A DNA stretch of 44,544 nucleotides from a bacterium (GCA_023667365.1 JAMPAG010000001.1:470165-514708), one strand, 5' to 3'; counted from the stretch's first letter, positions 20,783-30,075 are shown. Notes: a model not told the origin generated them from the sequence alone. Numbers and translations: made by a program.

Positions 20783-21942
20783 TAAAAGATATGTCCGCTG
20801 ATCCGGTAACGCGGCGTGATGCTGTCGATCGGTGTGCGGAAAAACAGGCAGTCCTCCACATTGGTTCTGCCGTTCATCGCCTCATCCGCCGCGCGGTAAC
20901 AACTTTCCGTCGCGCGGTTCTGGGAAAGCGCAAGCGCAAGTCTGCCGCTCGCAACCGGTGAAAACTGTCTGGGCGCATAGATCACACCGACCATCGTATC
21001 GGGAAACACCTTGCTGAGCATCCGATTGATCACGACTGCGCCAACCGCAACTTTTCCCTCATAGGGTTCTCCGCCCGCCTCGCAATAGATCAGATTCGCC
21101 AGTAAATAGCGGTCCCCCTCCTCAAACTGCACTTCCGAAATATCCCGCCATGCCGATTGCGCGGCAAGCGCCGCAAGGCGCCGCTCCTCGGCAAGCTGCG
21201 CCTGTAATGCCTCTATATTATCATTCTGCCTCGCCAGTTCCGCCTCATAGGCGCGCATCTGCGCTTCCGTATCGGAAATCTGATCGCTGTAGCCCGCGAT
21301 CCGTTCAGAGGTTTCCGTCACAAGCCCGTCAACGCGCTCCTGCTCCAGCCTTGCTTCCTCGCGCAATTCCTGCAGCTCCGTAAGCTCCTGTCCAAGCAGC
21401 TCCTCCTGCTGTGCAATAAGCAGACAGGTCTCCTGATATTCTTCCAGCTTGCGCCGGTCATACTGCTCGATCTGTCCGATATACTCGCTCTTGTTCAGGA
21501 AATCGGCAAACCCGTTCGCGGAAAAAAGCATTTCCAGATATGTCGTCTCCCCGTTTTCGTACATAAAACGGATTCGTTCTTTCATGCTTTCATACTGCAA
21601 AAGCTCCGTCTCGCGTGCCTCGGCAAGCGCCGCCTGCGTCCGCTCGATCTCTCCCTCTTTCGCATCTAAGTTTTCCTCGATCTGCTCTAAGTTTGCCCGC
21701 ACCTCATTTAATTGATCGTTTAATATGCTCAGCTCTTCCTGCAGCCCGTTGCGCTGTCCCTCCAGACTTGACAGATTGTCTTTGGTGTCCTCAAGCTGCT
21801 CCTGCGTCTCCCGCTGCTCCTCCTGCGCCTCGTTCAGTCTCTCCTCCGTCGTCTTTGCATAGGTCCTCGCCGTCGGAATGGAAGCGGTAAACAAAATGAG
21901 CGCCGCACAGAAAAAACGTCTGCAAAGCGTTTTCTTTTTCAT
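20779..21942 (-). CDS. Exported SleB/CwlJ-type cell wall hydrolase with coiled coil
   Basis: This 387-residue protein has a signal peptide (MKKKTLCRRFFCAALILF, then an Ala-rich cleavage region). A long Glu/Gln/Leu-rich coiled coil follows at about 35-270, resembling the PcsB/CwlO type. The C-terminal hydrolase_2 domain (about 285-387) has LIYCEAGGEPYEGKVAVGAV, including the family's conserved Glu, and PRQFSPVASG. The catalytic domain family includes spore cortex lytic enzymes, but this architecture also occurs in vegetative envelope remodelling. ATG 21942 is chosen over upstream frames because the signal peptide begins there. Confidence 0.88.
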   Translation of the reverse strand: MKKKTLCRRFFCAALILFTASIPTARTYAKTTEERLNEAQEEQRETQEQLEDTKDNLSSLEGQRNGLQEELSILNDQLNEVRANLEQIEENLDAKEGEIERTQAALAEARETELLQYESMKERIRFMYENGETTYLEMLFSANGFADFLNKSEYIGQIEQYDRRKLEEYQETCLLIAQQEELLGQELTELQELREEARLEQERVDGLVTETSERIAGYSDQISDTEAQMRAYEAELARQNDNIEALQAQLAEERRLAALAAQSAWRDISEVQFEEGDRYLLANLIYCEAGGEPYEGKVAVGAVVINRMLSKVFPDTMVGVIYAPRQFSPVASGRLALALSQNRATESCYRAADEAMNGRTNVEDCLFFRTPIDSITPRYRISGHIFY

Positions 21943-21965
21943 AAGCCTGCATCCCTTTCCCGCAT

Positions 21966-22460
21966 TTACACCTCCAGCGTGATGCTCCTTCCGGTATGCG
22001 CATACTTCCTGCACACGACCTTCGCCGCCGAAAAAAGCATACGGCTCGCCTTTGTCGAATCCGTCCCCTCATATTTATCATCCGCATAAATGACGGTGCG
22101 GATTCCGGACTGAATAATCGCCTTTGCACACTCATTGCACGGAAAAAGGGAAACGTAAAGCGTCGCCCCCGCAAGACTGCCGCCGCGGAAATTTAGGATT
22201 GCATTCAACTCTCCGTGCGTTACGAACGGATATTTGGTCTGAAGCGTCTCTCCCTCGCGCGCCCACGGAAATTCATCATCTGCGCAGCCCGTCGGAAGTC
22301 CGTTATAGCCGATGGACAGGATCTTATGATCCCCGCTGACAATACAGGCGCCCACCTGCGTTCCGGGATCCTTCGAGCGCATACCCGCAAGCAGCGCCAC
22401 GCCCATAAAATACTCGTCCCACGAAATATAATCTTCCCGTTTTCCGATCTTCTTTTCCAT
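21966..22460 (-). CDS. dCMP deaminase family protein (ComEB-like)
   Basis: This 164-residue zinc-dependent deaminase converts dCMP to dUMP for thymidylate synthesis. Zinc-site elements are HGELNAI (His and catalytic Glu) and FPCNECAKAI (two Cys). The more usual HAE is HGE here. The segment GACIVSGDHKILSIGYNGLP is typical of the dCMP branch. It lies 36 nt after upp and 23 nt before the hydrolase in a likely operon with tsaC, rpiB and upp. Confidence 0.9.
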   Translation of the reverse strand: MEKKIGKREDYISWDEYFMGVALLAGMRSKDPGTQVGACIVSGDHKILSIGYNGLPTGCADDEFPWAREGETLQTKYPFVTHGELNAILNFRGGSLAGATLYVSLFPCNECAKAIIQSGIRTVIYADDKYEGTDSTKASRMLFSAAKVVCRKYAHTGRSITLEV

Positions 22461-22496
22461 TGCCCTGTTCCTTTTCTATTTGATTTTTCCACGCTG

Positions 22497-23126
22497 CTAT
22501 TTCGTGCCAAAAATGCGGTCGCCCGCATCCCCTAAGCCGGGCACGATATACGCATGTTCATTCAGTTTCTCATCAAGCGCTCCGATATACATGTCAACGT
22601 CGGGATGATCTTTTTTCATCCGCGCTACACCCTCCGGCGCGGCAATGATACACATAAAATGAATCTTGTTGCAGCCCTTATCTTTCAACATCTGAATCGC
22701 CGCGGAAGAGGAGCCGCCCGTCGCCAGCATCGGATCCACGACAAACACCTCGCGCTCCGCGCAGTCTGCCGGCAGCTTGCAGTAATATTCCACCGGTTCA
22801 TGCGTATCGGGATCGCGATACAGACCGATATGGCCGATCTTTGCCGCGGGTATCAAATCCAGCACGCCGTCCACCATGCCGAGTCCCGCGCGCAGGATCG
22901 GTACGATCGCCATTTTTTTGCCGCGCAGTTCTTTTGCCTTTGTCTTGCAGATCGGCGTCTCGATCTCTACCTCCGACAACTGCAGATCCCGCGTCGCTTC
23001 ATAGCAGATCAGCATTGCGATCTCGCTGATTGTGTCGCGGAAATCCTTTGTTCCTGTTTCCTTTCTTCGAATATACCCGATCTTGTGCTGAATCAGCGGA
23101 TGATCCATAATCACACATTTTGCCAT
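22497..23126 (-). CDS. upp: Uracil phosphoribosyltransferase
   Basis: This 209-residue salvage enzyme makes UMP from uracil and PRPP. Motifs are [13 protein letters not shown] near residue 78, the PRPP loop [12 protein letters not shown] near 130, and the C-terminal [14 protein letters not shown] 23126 follows GGGAGG at 7 nt and gives the standard family length. It shares an operon with the comEB-like pyrimidine gene. Confidence 0.97.
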   Translation of the reverse strand: MAKCVIMDHPLIQHKIGYIRRKETGTKDFRDTISEIAMLICYEATRDLQLSEVEIETPICKTKAKELRGKKMAIVPILRAGLGMVDGVLDLIPAAKIGHIGLYRDPDTHEPVEYYCKLPADCAEREVFVVDPMLATGGSSSAAIQMLKDKGCNKIHFMCIIAAPEGVARMKKDHPDVDMYIGALDEKLNEHAYIVPGLGDAGDRIFGTK

Positions 23127-23191
23127 ACCCGTACCTCCCACTCATGTTATGTTTTTTGCTTATCCTCTGCAAAGCAGTTTATATTCCGGCT

Positions 23192-23620
23192 CTATCCCTC
23201 GATCTGACCGACGCGCCGGCAATGCTTTTCCTCCCCGGAAAATGCCGTATCCAAAAATGTGTCCACGATCTCGACCGCCATATTCGGTCCGATCATGGCG
23301 CCGCCGAGCGCCAGCACGTTCGCGTCATTGTGAAGCCTTGTCATGCGCGCACTGAGCGGCTCGGAGCAAAGCGCCGCCCGGACGCCCTTCACCTTATTCG
23401 CCGCGATCGAAATCCCGATACCGGTCGTGCAGATCACGATTCCTTTTTCACATTCTCCCGCCGCGACCGCCTCCGCCGCAGTGCGTCCGAACTGCGGATA
23501 ATCGCAAGACGACTTGTCATAGCATCCGAAATCCTGATAGGCAATGCCTCTCTCCTCCAGATGACGGATAATGTGCTGTTTTAAGTCAAATCCGCCGTGA
23601 TCGCATCCCAATGCTATCAT
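23192..23620 (-). CDS. rpiB: Ribose-5-phosphate isomerase B
   Basis: This 142-residue enzyme interconverts ribose-5-phosphate and ribulose-5-phosphate in the pentose phosphate pathway. The N-terminal MIALGCDHGG and the ICTTGIGISIAANK segment, with the active-site Cys, identify the RpiB family. The common CGTG motif reads CTTG. ATG 23620 follows GGGAGGG and matches the family start. It sits between tsaC and upp, 59 nt and 65 nt apart. LacAB-type isomerases are related but are usually encoded as adjacent pairs. Confidence 0.93.
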   Translation of the reverse strand: MIALGCDHGGFDLKQHIIRHLEERGIAYQDFGCYDKSSCDYPQFGRTAAEAVAAGECEKGIVICTTGIGISIAANKVKGVRAALCSEPLSARMTRLHNDANVLALGGAMIGPNMAVEIVDTFLDTAFSGEEKHCRRVGQIEG

Positions 23621-23679
23621 AGCCTGTCCCTCCCTCTGCTTTTCTTTTCCCTGTTTTATTTTTCGGTTTCTTTCTACAC

Positions 23680-24729
23680 TCACACGCGGATGACGCGGTG
23701 CCCCGCCGCTTTTAAGAGCCGGTTCATGATCGCCTGTCCCATTCCCGCCGTATCAAACGCCTCCGAAAACAGTACCGTCATTTTCTCATCGTCAAATTCG
23801 CGCAGAATCGCATACAGATTGTGCGCGATCGCCGCTTCGTCCGAGCGGGAACCAATATTTTTTACGCAGTCCGCACGATATGCATGCACCGTTTCCTCCG
23901 TCGCGATCACGCCGACTTTTTCTCCTGCCGCCAACGCTTCTCTTGTCAATGCGTTGATCCTTTCCGTTACGGCATCCCGTTCTCCCTCCACAATCGTAAG
24001 CACGCCCGTCGGCGCATAGTGGCGGTATTTCATGCCGGGCGCTTTCGGTCTTGCACCGTCCTTCGCTTCAAGGATGGTCTGATCCGCCGCAACCGTTCCA
24101 AGCACATTCTCTACCATTTCCTGCGTAATGTGTCCGGGGCGTAAAATCATCGGCACATCCCCCGTCAGATCAACGATCGTGGACTCTATACCGATTCCAA
24201 CTTCGCCGCCGTCAATGATCATGTCAATCCTGCCATCCATATCCTCAGTGACGTATTTTGCCGTCGTCGGACTCGGTCTCCCCGAACGGTTTGCGCTCGG
24301 CGCCGCCACATAACCGCCCGCCGCTTCAATGAGCGCTCTTGCCGCCGGGTGGGACGGAAACCGCACCGCCACGGTGTTAAGTCCGCCCGTCGTCTCATAC
24401 GGAACCGCATCCGATTTCGGCAGGATCATCGTCAGCGGTCCCGGCCAGAATGCCCCCGCCAAATCACGCGCCGCCTGCGGTATCCGCGCCGCAATCCTCT
24501 CTATATCCTGCCATTTACAGATATGCACAATGAGCGGATTGTCCGACGGTCTTCCCTTCGCCGCATAAATTTTTCGCGAGGACTCTTTGTTTAGCGCATC
24601 CCCGCCAAGTCCGTATACCGTTTCCGTCGGGAACGCCACCAGTCCGCCCGCACGGATGATTTCGCCCGCGCGGCGGATGCCCTCTTCATTCGGCGTATCC
24701 GCGTCTGCACGGATATATATGGTTTTCAT
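23680..24729 (-). CDS. tsaC: L-threonylcarbamoyladenylate synthase (Sua5/YwlC type)
   Basis: This 349-residue protein makes threonylcarbamoyl-AMP for the t6A37 modification of ANN-decoding tRNAs. The N-terminal YrdC domain has FPTETVYGLGGDA, KGRPSDNPLIVHI and SANRSGRPSPT. The C-terminal Sua5 domain (about 215-349) is present, so this is the long form. It is the first gene after the promoter at 24788-24816 and heads tsaC-rpiB-upp-comEB-sleB-like. Confidence 0.95.
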   Translation of the reverse strand: MKTIYIRADADTPNEEGIRRAGEIIRAGGLVAFPTETVYGLGGDALNKESSRKIYAAKGRPSDNPLIVHICKWQDIERIAARIPQAARDLAGAFWPGPLTMILPKSDAVPYETTGGLNTVAVRFPSHPAARALIEAAGGYVAAPSANRSGRPSPTTAKYVTEDMDGRIDMIIDGGEVGIGIESTIVDLTGDVPMILRPGHITQEMVENVLGTVAADQTILEAKDGARPKAPGMKYRHYAPTGVLTIVEGERDAVTERINALTREALAAGEKVGVIATEETVHAYRADCVKNIGSRSDEAAIAHNLYAILREFDDEKMTVLFSEAFDTAGMGQAIMNRLLKAAGHRVIRV

Positions 24730-24787
24730 CGCCCGTCTTCTGAACCTTTCCCTATTGTGTTTCTATTGGGTTTTCCTTTTGGCTTCT

Positions 24788-24816
24788 ATTATATCATGTT
24801 ACACCCATCCGCTCAA
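24788..24816 (-). promoter_or_regulatory. Sigma-A promoter of the tsaC operon
   Basis: TTGAGC, 17-nt spacer, TATAAT on the minus strand. The -35 overlaps the last codon and stop of trmL, so the operon may also receive read-through from trmL. Confidence 0.75.
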
Positions 24817-25307
24817 GCTTTCCACTGTAAGCGGTGAAGTTCGCCTTCCGTCTGCATACTTGCAAAGCCCTGCTGCCGCAGCGCCTCGTAAAGTACGATA
24901 CTCACAGAATTGGACAGGTTGAGGGAACGGATCGCGGGCAGCATCGGAATCCGAATGCATTGTTCCTCATGTTCGACCAGAATTTCTTCCGGAATCCCTG
25001 CGGATTCTTTTCCGAACATGATAAAATCATCTTTGCCAAAATCCGCCTCCGCATACGTTTTCTTTGCCTTCGTCGTCGCATACCAGATCCGGGCATTCGG
25101 ATTTTTTTCACAAAAATCACGATAATCGTCATAGCGGCGCACGTCTAAATGCTCCCAATAATCCATGCCCGCCCGTTTGATCTCTTTTTCATTCAGGCGG
25201 AATCCCAGCGGTTCGATCAAGTGCAGCACGCTCCCCGCCGCCACGCAGGTTCTTCCGATATTTCCCGTGTTGGACGGGATTTCCGGCTCATGCAGTACAA
25301 TATTCAT
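24813..25307 (-). CDS. trmL: tRNA (cytidine(34)-2'-O)-methyltransferase
   Basis: This 164-residue SPOUT-class enzyme methylates the ribose at the wobble position of certain leucine tRNAs. It has the N-terminal LHEPEIPSNTGNIGRTCVA, MFGKESAGIPEEI near residue 100, and IPMLPAIRSLNLSNSVSIV near 130, the trefoil-knot SAM site. Length is standard for the family. It is followed directly by tsaC, another tRNA-modification gene. Confidence 0.95.
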   Translation of the reverse strand: MNIVLHEPEIPSNTGNIGRTCVAAGSVLHLIEPLGFRLNEKEIKRAGMDYWEHLDVRRYDDYRDFCEKNPNARIWYATTKAKKTYAEADFGKDDFIMFGKESAGIPEEILVEHEEQCIRIPMLPAIRSLNLSNSVSIVLYEALRQQGFASMQTEGELHRLQWKA

Positions 25308-25335
25308 TCCCGGTATCCTCTTTCCTTGTTATCCC

Positions 25336-25461
25336 TCCGCACAGCATGTCGGTCGCAGACTCTTACAGGGCTTCCGCACAGCGCTGTCGGTCGCAAACCT
25401 TTCCATGCCTTCCGCACAGCACTGTCGTTCGCAGGCTTTTCCATGTCTTCCGCTTAGCAAG
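25336..25461. repeat. Degenerate 37-38 bp tandem repeat, 3.3 copies
   Basis: Units start at TCCGC at 25336, 25373, 25411 and 25449 (partial). Each carries a GCACAGC-xCTGTCG-like core that can form a short stem on either strand. The partial unit overlaps the end of the aminotransferase gene. Lengths that are not multiples of three make a coding role unlikely. There are no unique spacers, so it is not CRISPR. Confidence 0.8.
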
Positions 25462-26629
25462 TCCCCCCGCGCCGAAGTCCGGTGATAAAATGTTCCAGCT
25501 TTCCCATCGCGACCTTCAGTTTTTCTATCGAATACGCATAGGAAATGCGTAAGAAGCCTTCGCCGCTGTCACCGAACGCCGTTCCCGGAACGACCGCGAC
25601 TTTCTCTTCCTGCAAAAAGCGGTTGGCAAACTCGTCGCTCGTCATGCCAAATTCCTTAATGCAGGGGAACACATAAAACGCGCCAAACGGCTCAAAACAC
25701 TCCAGACTCATTTCGCGGAACGCGTTCAACAGAAAGCGGCGGCGCTGGTCGTACGCCTCGCGCATCATAGCGACGTCCCCATCGCCGTTTTTCAGGGCGT
25801 CCACCGCCGCACACTGGCTTGTCGTCGGCGCGCACATAATCGCAAACTGATGAATCTTCGTCATCTGCTCGATGATCGCCGCGGGTCCGCATACATAACC
25901 GAGCCGCCACCCCGTCATCGCATGGGATTTGGAAAAACCGTTGATGAGCAGCGTGCGCTCTTTCATCTGCGGAAGGGACGCGATCGAAACATGCTCCTCC
26001 TTATAGGTCAGTTCCGCGTAAATCTCGTCGGACATGACAAAAATGTCTTTTTCCATGCAGACTTTTGCGACCGCCTCTAAGTCCGCGCGTTCCATGATCG
26101 CGCCTGTCGGATTGTTCGGAAACGGCAGGATCAGCAGTTTTGTTTTTTCGGTGATCGCATCAAGCAGCTCCTGCGCCGTCAGACGAAATTCATTCTCCGC
26201 TTTGAGATTGATGATGACAGGCTTGCCGCCCGCAAGGATCGCGCACGGTTCGTAAGAAACATAGCTCGGCTGCGGAATGAGCACCTCGTCGCCCGGATTG
26301 AGCATCGCGCGCATACCGATGTCGATCGCCTCCGAGCCGCCGACCGTAATGAGCGTTTCTTTTTTCGGGTCGTAATCGACCTGAAAACGCCGGTGCAGAT
26401 AACGGCAGATTTCTTCACGCAGTTCGATCAGACCTGCGTTAGACGTATAGTGGGTTCTTCCTTTTTCCAAAGAATAAATTCCCTCGTCGCGGATATGCCA
26501 CGGCGTATCAAAATCCGGCTCGCCCACGCCGAGCGAGATCGCGTCTTTCATCTCGCTGACAATATCAAAAAATTTTCGGATGCCGGACGGCTTTATTTTT
26601 ACAACTTCATCAGCTAACGGATTTCTCAT
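25454..26629 (-). CDS. PLP-dependent class I/II aminotransferase
   Basis: This 391-residue cytosolic enzyme is of the AspC/PatA type (fold type I). Motifs are LGVGEPDFDTP, LITVGGSEAID, PNNPTGA near residue 173, and the cofactor-binding lysine in NGFSKSHAMTGWRLGY. The substrate cannot be read from sequence; aspartate, aromatic or branched amino acids are possible. ATG 26629 overlaps the TGA of the Lrp gene (ATGA), so the regulator and enzyme are translationally coupled, and Lrp may control the same amino-acid pathway. Confidence 0.93.
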   Translation of the reverse strand: MRNPLADEVVKIKPSGIRKFFDIVSEMKDAISLGVGEPDFDTPWHIRDEGIYSLEKGRTHYTSNAGLIELREEICRYLHRRFQVDYDPKKETLITVGGSEAIDIGMRAMLNPGDEVLIPQPSYVSYEPCAILAGGKPVIINLKAENEFRLTAQELLDAITEKTKLLILPFPNNPTGAIMERADLEAVAKVCMEKDIFVMSDEIYAELTYKEEHVSIASLPQMKERTLLINGFSKSHAMTGWRLGYVCGPAAIIEQMTKIHQFAIMCAPTTSQCAAVDALKNGDGDVAMMREAYDQRRRFLLNAFREMSLECFEPFGAFYVFPCIKEFGMTSDEFANRFLQEEKVAVVPGTAFGDSGEGFLRISYAYSIEKLKVAMGKLEHFITGLRRGGTC

Positions 26630-27114
26630 GGTGTAATCAGCTCTCTTTCGTCTTCGTATTTTTTGCACAGGATCGTGCCATGGTCTTTATATTTTTTCAG
26701 AATAAAATGCGTCGCCGTACTCAGCACGGTATCGAGCGCGGATAATTTCTGCGACACGAAGCTGGAAACCTCTTTTAAGGATTTCCCTTCCAGCGAAACA
26801 AGCAGATCGTAGCCGCCCGAAATCAGATAAACCGAATTGACCTCCGGGTAGTTATAAATACGCTCCGCAATATTGTCAAAGCCCTGACCGCGCTGCGGCG
26901 TCACGCGCACCTCTATGAGTGCGGACACTTTCTCGATCGACGTTTTTTCCCAGTCGATGAGCGTATGATAACCGCAGATCACGCCTTCCTCCTCCATCGC
27001 TTTCAGCTCGTTGGCGACCGTAAGCTCGTCTTCGCCGAGCATGACGCTGATCTCCTTCACGCCGATCCGGCTGTTTTTTTCGATCATCGTCAAAATCTTT
27101 TCTCTCCTATTCAT
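26626..27114 (-). CDS. Lrp/AsnC-family transcriptional regulator
   Basis: This 162-residue protein has an N-terminal helix-turn-helix (about 1-60, IGVKEISVMLGEDELTVANELKAM) and a C-terminal ligand-binding RAM-type domain (about 70-150, ALIEVRVTP, VYLISGGYDLLVSLEG). Lrp/AsnC regulators form dimers and octamers and respond to amino acids. GAGGAG precedes the ATG by 8 nt. It overlaps the aminotransferase start by 4 nt. Confidence 0.92.
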   Translation of the reverse strand: MNRREKILTMIEKNSRIGVKEISVMLGEDELTVANELKAMEEEGVICGYHTLIDWEKTSIEKVSALIEVRVTPQRGQGFDNIAERIYNYPEVNSVYLISGGYDLLVSLEGKSLKEVSSFVSQKLSALDTVLSTATHFILKKYKDHGTILCKKYEDERELITP

Positions 27115-27214
27115 AATGCAAACTCCTCTCTCCTGTTTTTGCTGTGGTGTTTAATCGTTATTATTTCCACCGTTTATCCGCCAACGGCACAAGTCCCTCC
27201 GTGCCGCCTTGCGG

Positions 27215-28222
27215 CTATGCGTCTTCTTCCTTTCTGGTGCGTTCCTGCGCAAAGACGCGGTAGACGCCGTCGCTTTTCGGCGGTTCCAGAAAACGCTGCT
27301 CCTCTCCATTTGTGACAACTCTGTCATTTGACGTGTCCGTCTTTCCGATGACAGCCGCCGGAATCTGCGCTTCGGCAAGCGTCCGCACCAGATCGTAACC
27401 GTTATCGGCGATCATCAGCAGACTGCCGCCCGCCACAAGCTCGTATGGGTTGACGTCAAAAAAATTACAGATCTCCACAGTCTCCTGCCGGATCGGAATC
27501 GCTTTTAAGTCCACATGCAGTCCGACGCCCGCGTGTTCCGCAAGCTCCCACAACGCGGCAAAAATACCGCCCCGTGAAGCGTCATGCATCGCGAGAACGC
27601 CGGACTTTCCGACGGTGGCGGCCTCCGGCACGACCGAGAGCCGCCGCTCTAACGCGATTGCGTCATCTATAAAATATGCCGGATACCTTTGTAAGAGCTC
27701 CGTTCTTTTTTCCCTCGCAATGAGTGCGGTTCCCGCAAGTCCCGCCCACTTCGTCATGACAATATCTTTGCCGGACAGCGCATCCTCCCTGCGCGCTGTC
27801 ACGTATTTTCCGATTCCTGTGACGCTTATGATCGGAGCGCGCACAAAACCGGAAATTTCCGTATGCCCGCCCGCCACCGTAACATCAAGCTCTTTTGCCG
27901 TATCGCCGATCTGTTTCATCACACGGCGCAGCCATTCTTCCCCCGTGTCTGCCGGAAACGTCGCGGCTATGAGCACGGCTGTCGGTCTCGCGCCCCCCGC
28001 CGCAATATTATTGACTGCGGCATGTACCGCATAAATACCGATACTGTCCGGATCTCCCGTCACGGTATTGACGCAGAGCGCCGTTTGCATCCCCTCTTCA
28101 TGCGCAAAAACGGCGCAGTCTGCCCCTACGCCTGCGCCGCCTGTTATTTCTCCATTTCGAATTGGTAGTTGTTTGAATACGGAACGTTTGAGCACGCGCT
28201 CCGGTATTTTCCCTATGTTCAT
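27215..28222 (-). CDS. AIR synthase-related (HypE-like) protein
   Basis: This 335-residue protein of the PurM/HypE superfamily binds ATP or a phosphorylated substrate. The N-terminal part has GAGVGADCAVF and NNIAAGGARPTAVL; the C-terminal part has HDASRGGIFAALWELAEHAG and ELVAGGSLLMIA. No hyp genes lie nearby, so a role in hydrogenase maturation is not supported. It lies between the Lrp/aminotransferase pair and the VanW gene. The start follows TTGGAG. Confidence 0.82.
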   Translation of the reverse strand: MNIGKIPERVLKRSVFKQLPIRNGEITGGAGVGADCAVFAHEEGMQTALCVNTVTGDPDSIGIYAVHAAVNNIAAGGARPTAVLIAATFPADTGEEWLRRVMKQIGDTAKELDVTVAGGHTEISGFVRAPIISVTGIGKYVTARREDALSGKDIVMTKWAGLAGTALIAREKRTELLQRYPAYFIDDAIALERRLSVVPEAATVGKSGVLAMHDASRGGIFAALWELAEHAGVGLHVDLKAIPIRQETVEICNFFDVNPYELVAGGSLLMIADNGYDLVRTLAEAQIPAAVIGKTDTSNDRVVTNGEEQRFLEPPKSDGVYRVFAQERTRKEEDA

Positions 28223-28321
28223 GCGTCACTCCAACATGTAGCTGTCCTTACCGCCCTTACGCCCGCGGCGGATTTCGCGCGGCATCCGGTCTTGCTCCTG
28301 TTCGGGGCTGCGTCCCCGCAT

Positions 28322-28565
28322 CCGGCAGTCCCGGCTGTGTGCCAATCTATCGTTCTTCCCGGCTATGCACCAATCTATGGCGTTCCCGGCTGCGTGCCGG
28401 CATCCGATGCTCCGGGCTGGACGCCGCCGTCCGGTATGCCGGGTATGACTCCGCCATCCGGTACTCCGGGTATGACCCCTGTATCCGGTACACCGGGTAT
28501 GGCTCCGCTATCCGGCGCGCCGGACTGCATGCCGCCATCCGGTATACCGGGCACGCCGCCGATCT
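28322..28565. repeat. 27-bp tandem repeat encoding the VanW tail and continuing past its stop
   Basis: Six clear units begin at 28404, 28431, 28458, 28485, 28512 and 28539, each 27 bp. They encode a 9-residue repeat of pattern G-x-P-D-x-G-x-x-P. Related CCCGGC-type units of 27-28 bp continue at 28327-28404, through and beyond the stop codon at 28375, where a 28-nt unit would shift frame. Confidence 0.85.
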
Positions 28566-30075
28566 CAACCCCTCCCGGCTGCGCGGACGTCTCCGCCGAC
28601 TGTCCGTAATTTCCCGATGCGATCTGCGCCGCAACCGCCTTCGCGTGATCGACGCTGCCCGTTGCGATCGCCGCCTGTATCATATCATAAGCGACGGGAT
28701 CGCTCGTTGACGTGCCTACCGTCGCGGAGCGGCATGTCATTTTATAAGTATTGTGGCTGATCTGCTCCCGGCTGACCTCCACACCGTTTTCCGTGACAAT
28801 GCGGTATACGTCTGCGACATAACCTGTATGTGCCGGCTGTATATCCACGGCACCGATCGGCTGTGAAGCGTCCGCATAAACCGCTTCCGCCCCCGGCGGC
28901 GTTGTTTCAAGCACCACGCTCTCGTAGGCGACGCTGTGCGTCTCCGGTCTCGTCTCCACACCATAGATCGTCATTGTGATTCTTTTATTTGTCGTCGTAT
29001 ACCCCTCAATATAGATCGGATATTCCGTATTATTCACGAACGTAAAATCAATCCCCGAATCCTCGGACACCGTCGCATCCAGACCAATCTTGACATACCC
29101 GACCGCCATCGCATGATTGGAGCGGTTTGTCACCTCAAGTTCCGAATATAGAACAGCGTTATACAGTGTCGAGGATACCTGACAGATGCCGCCTCCGACA
29201 CTATCCACAACTTTCCCGCCCGAATAGGAACCCGCGGAATAATAACCGTTCCTCTCCGTAAACGGCGCGATGACCGCTAACGTAGAGAACTCTTCTCCCG
29301 GAAAAAGCACGGTGCCGTTCACCTTATTACATGCGTTGCGCACATTGGCACTTCTTGCCGAATCCGACGTTGCAAAACTCGTCGTGCAGGTCGCAAGCAC
29401 ATCGCTGATCTGTTTCAATTCCTCCACATCATGCGCCGGCTTGGCTGATTGAAGCTGAAGATCAAAGCTCTGCGCTTCGCCCTCCCATTGTCCGGTCAGT
29501 CCCGTATAGATCAGATCCACGGACGATGCGACATCCAGCTCTATGCCGTCCACACCCTCCGTATAGACAAATGCACCGTCCTCGATCGTCATAGAAGCAT
29601 TCTGGGCCGGCACATTGACCGCCTCACTCTGCGCCTGCACGATCGTCTCAATCGCCGCCCTGTCAAATGCAAGCTCGATCTCGTACACCTGATTATTGGC
29701 TGCCAGATCGGCAATCTCCTTGTAGCGTTTGAGAATATTTCCCTTGCGCCCGAAGCTGACCGCTTCCGCCAGAATCTCCGGATTTCCGAAACGGAGACCT
29801 AATTCTCCCGCCGTTGTCTGTATCGCCTGTTCTGCGGAAAGATTGAATGTGATCGGCGTCTGCGCAAGCGCCCCGATATAAGCGCCGATCGCCTGCTCCG
29901 CCTCCACGGGCGTCATGCCGGAAAGAGAAATATCTCCCGCATAAACGCCTTCACAGATCGTCGTCTGTGAATCCGCCCTGTCCCTCTCATTTTGCGCCGC
30001 ACTTACATTCATGCTCCCTGCGCTCAAAAATATCACTGACACAAGTGTCATGATTGTTCCGAATCTTCTTTTCAT
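28375..30075 (-). CDS. Exported VanW-family protein with repeat tail
   Basis: This 566-residue protein has an N-terminal signal peptide (TIMTLVSVIFLSAGSMNVSA). A region at about 40-230 resembles putative peptidoglycan-binding modules, followed by the VanW domain at about 245-370 with FPGEEFSTLAVIAPFTERNG and GGGICQVSSTLYNAVLYSEL. A G5-like beta region (about 375-450) follows, then a Pro/Gly/Asp-rich tail of 9-residue repeats (about 500-566). VanW proteins occur in envelope contexts; their function is not settled. ATG 30075 is preferred over in-frame TTG and GTG just upstream because CAGGTG is correctly spaced. The stop lies inside a repeat unit. Confidence 0.88.
   Translation of the reverse strand: MKRRFGTIMTLVSVIFLSAGSMNVSAAQNERDRADSQTTICEGVYAGDISLSGMTPVEAEQAIGAYIGALAQTPITFNLSAEQAIQTTAGELGLRFGNPEILAEAVSFGRKGNILKRYKEIADLAANNQVYEIELAFDRAAIETIVQAQSEAVNVPAQNASMTIEDGAFVYTEGVDGIELDVASSVDLIYTGLTGQWEGEAQSFDLQLQSAKPAHDVEELKQISDVLATCTTSFATSDSARSANVRNACNKVNGTVLFPGEEFSTLAVIAPFTERNGYYSAGSYSGGKVVDSVGGGICQVSSTLYNAVLYSELEVTNRSNHAMAVGYVKIGLDATVSEDSGIDFTFVNNTEYPIYIEGYTTTNKRITMTIYGVETRPETHSVAYESVVLETTPPGAEAVYADASQPIGAVDIQPAHTGYVADVYRIVTENGVEVSREQISHNTYKMTCRSATVGTSTSDPVAYDMIQAAIATGSVDHAKAVAAQIASGNYGQSAETSAQPGGVEIGGVPGIPDGGMQSGAPDSGAIPGVPDTGVIPGVPDGGVIPGIPDGGVQPGASDAGTQPGTP

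Noticed and set aside
21966-22460. Loss of function in the dCMP deaminase (HGE instead of HAE)
   Set aside because: His, Glu and both zinc Cys are intact; Ala to Gly at this place is mild.
25336-25461. Possible CRISPR array
   Set aside because: Units are contiguous with no unique spacers, there are under four copies, and no cas genes are near.
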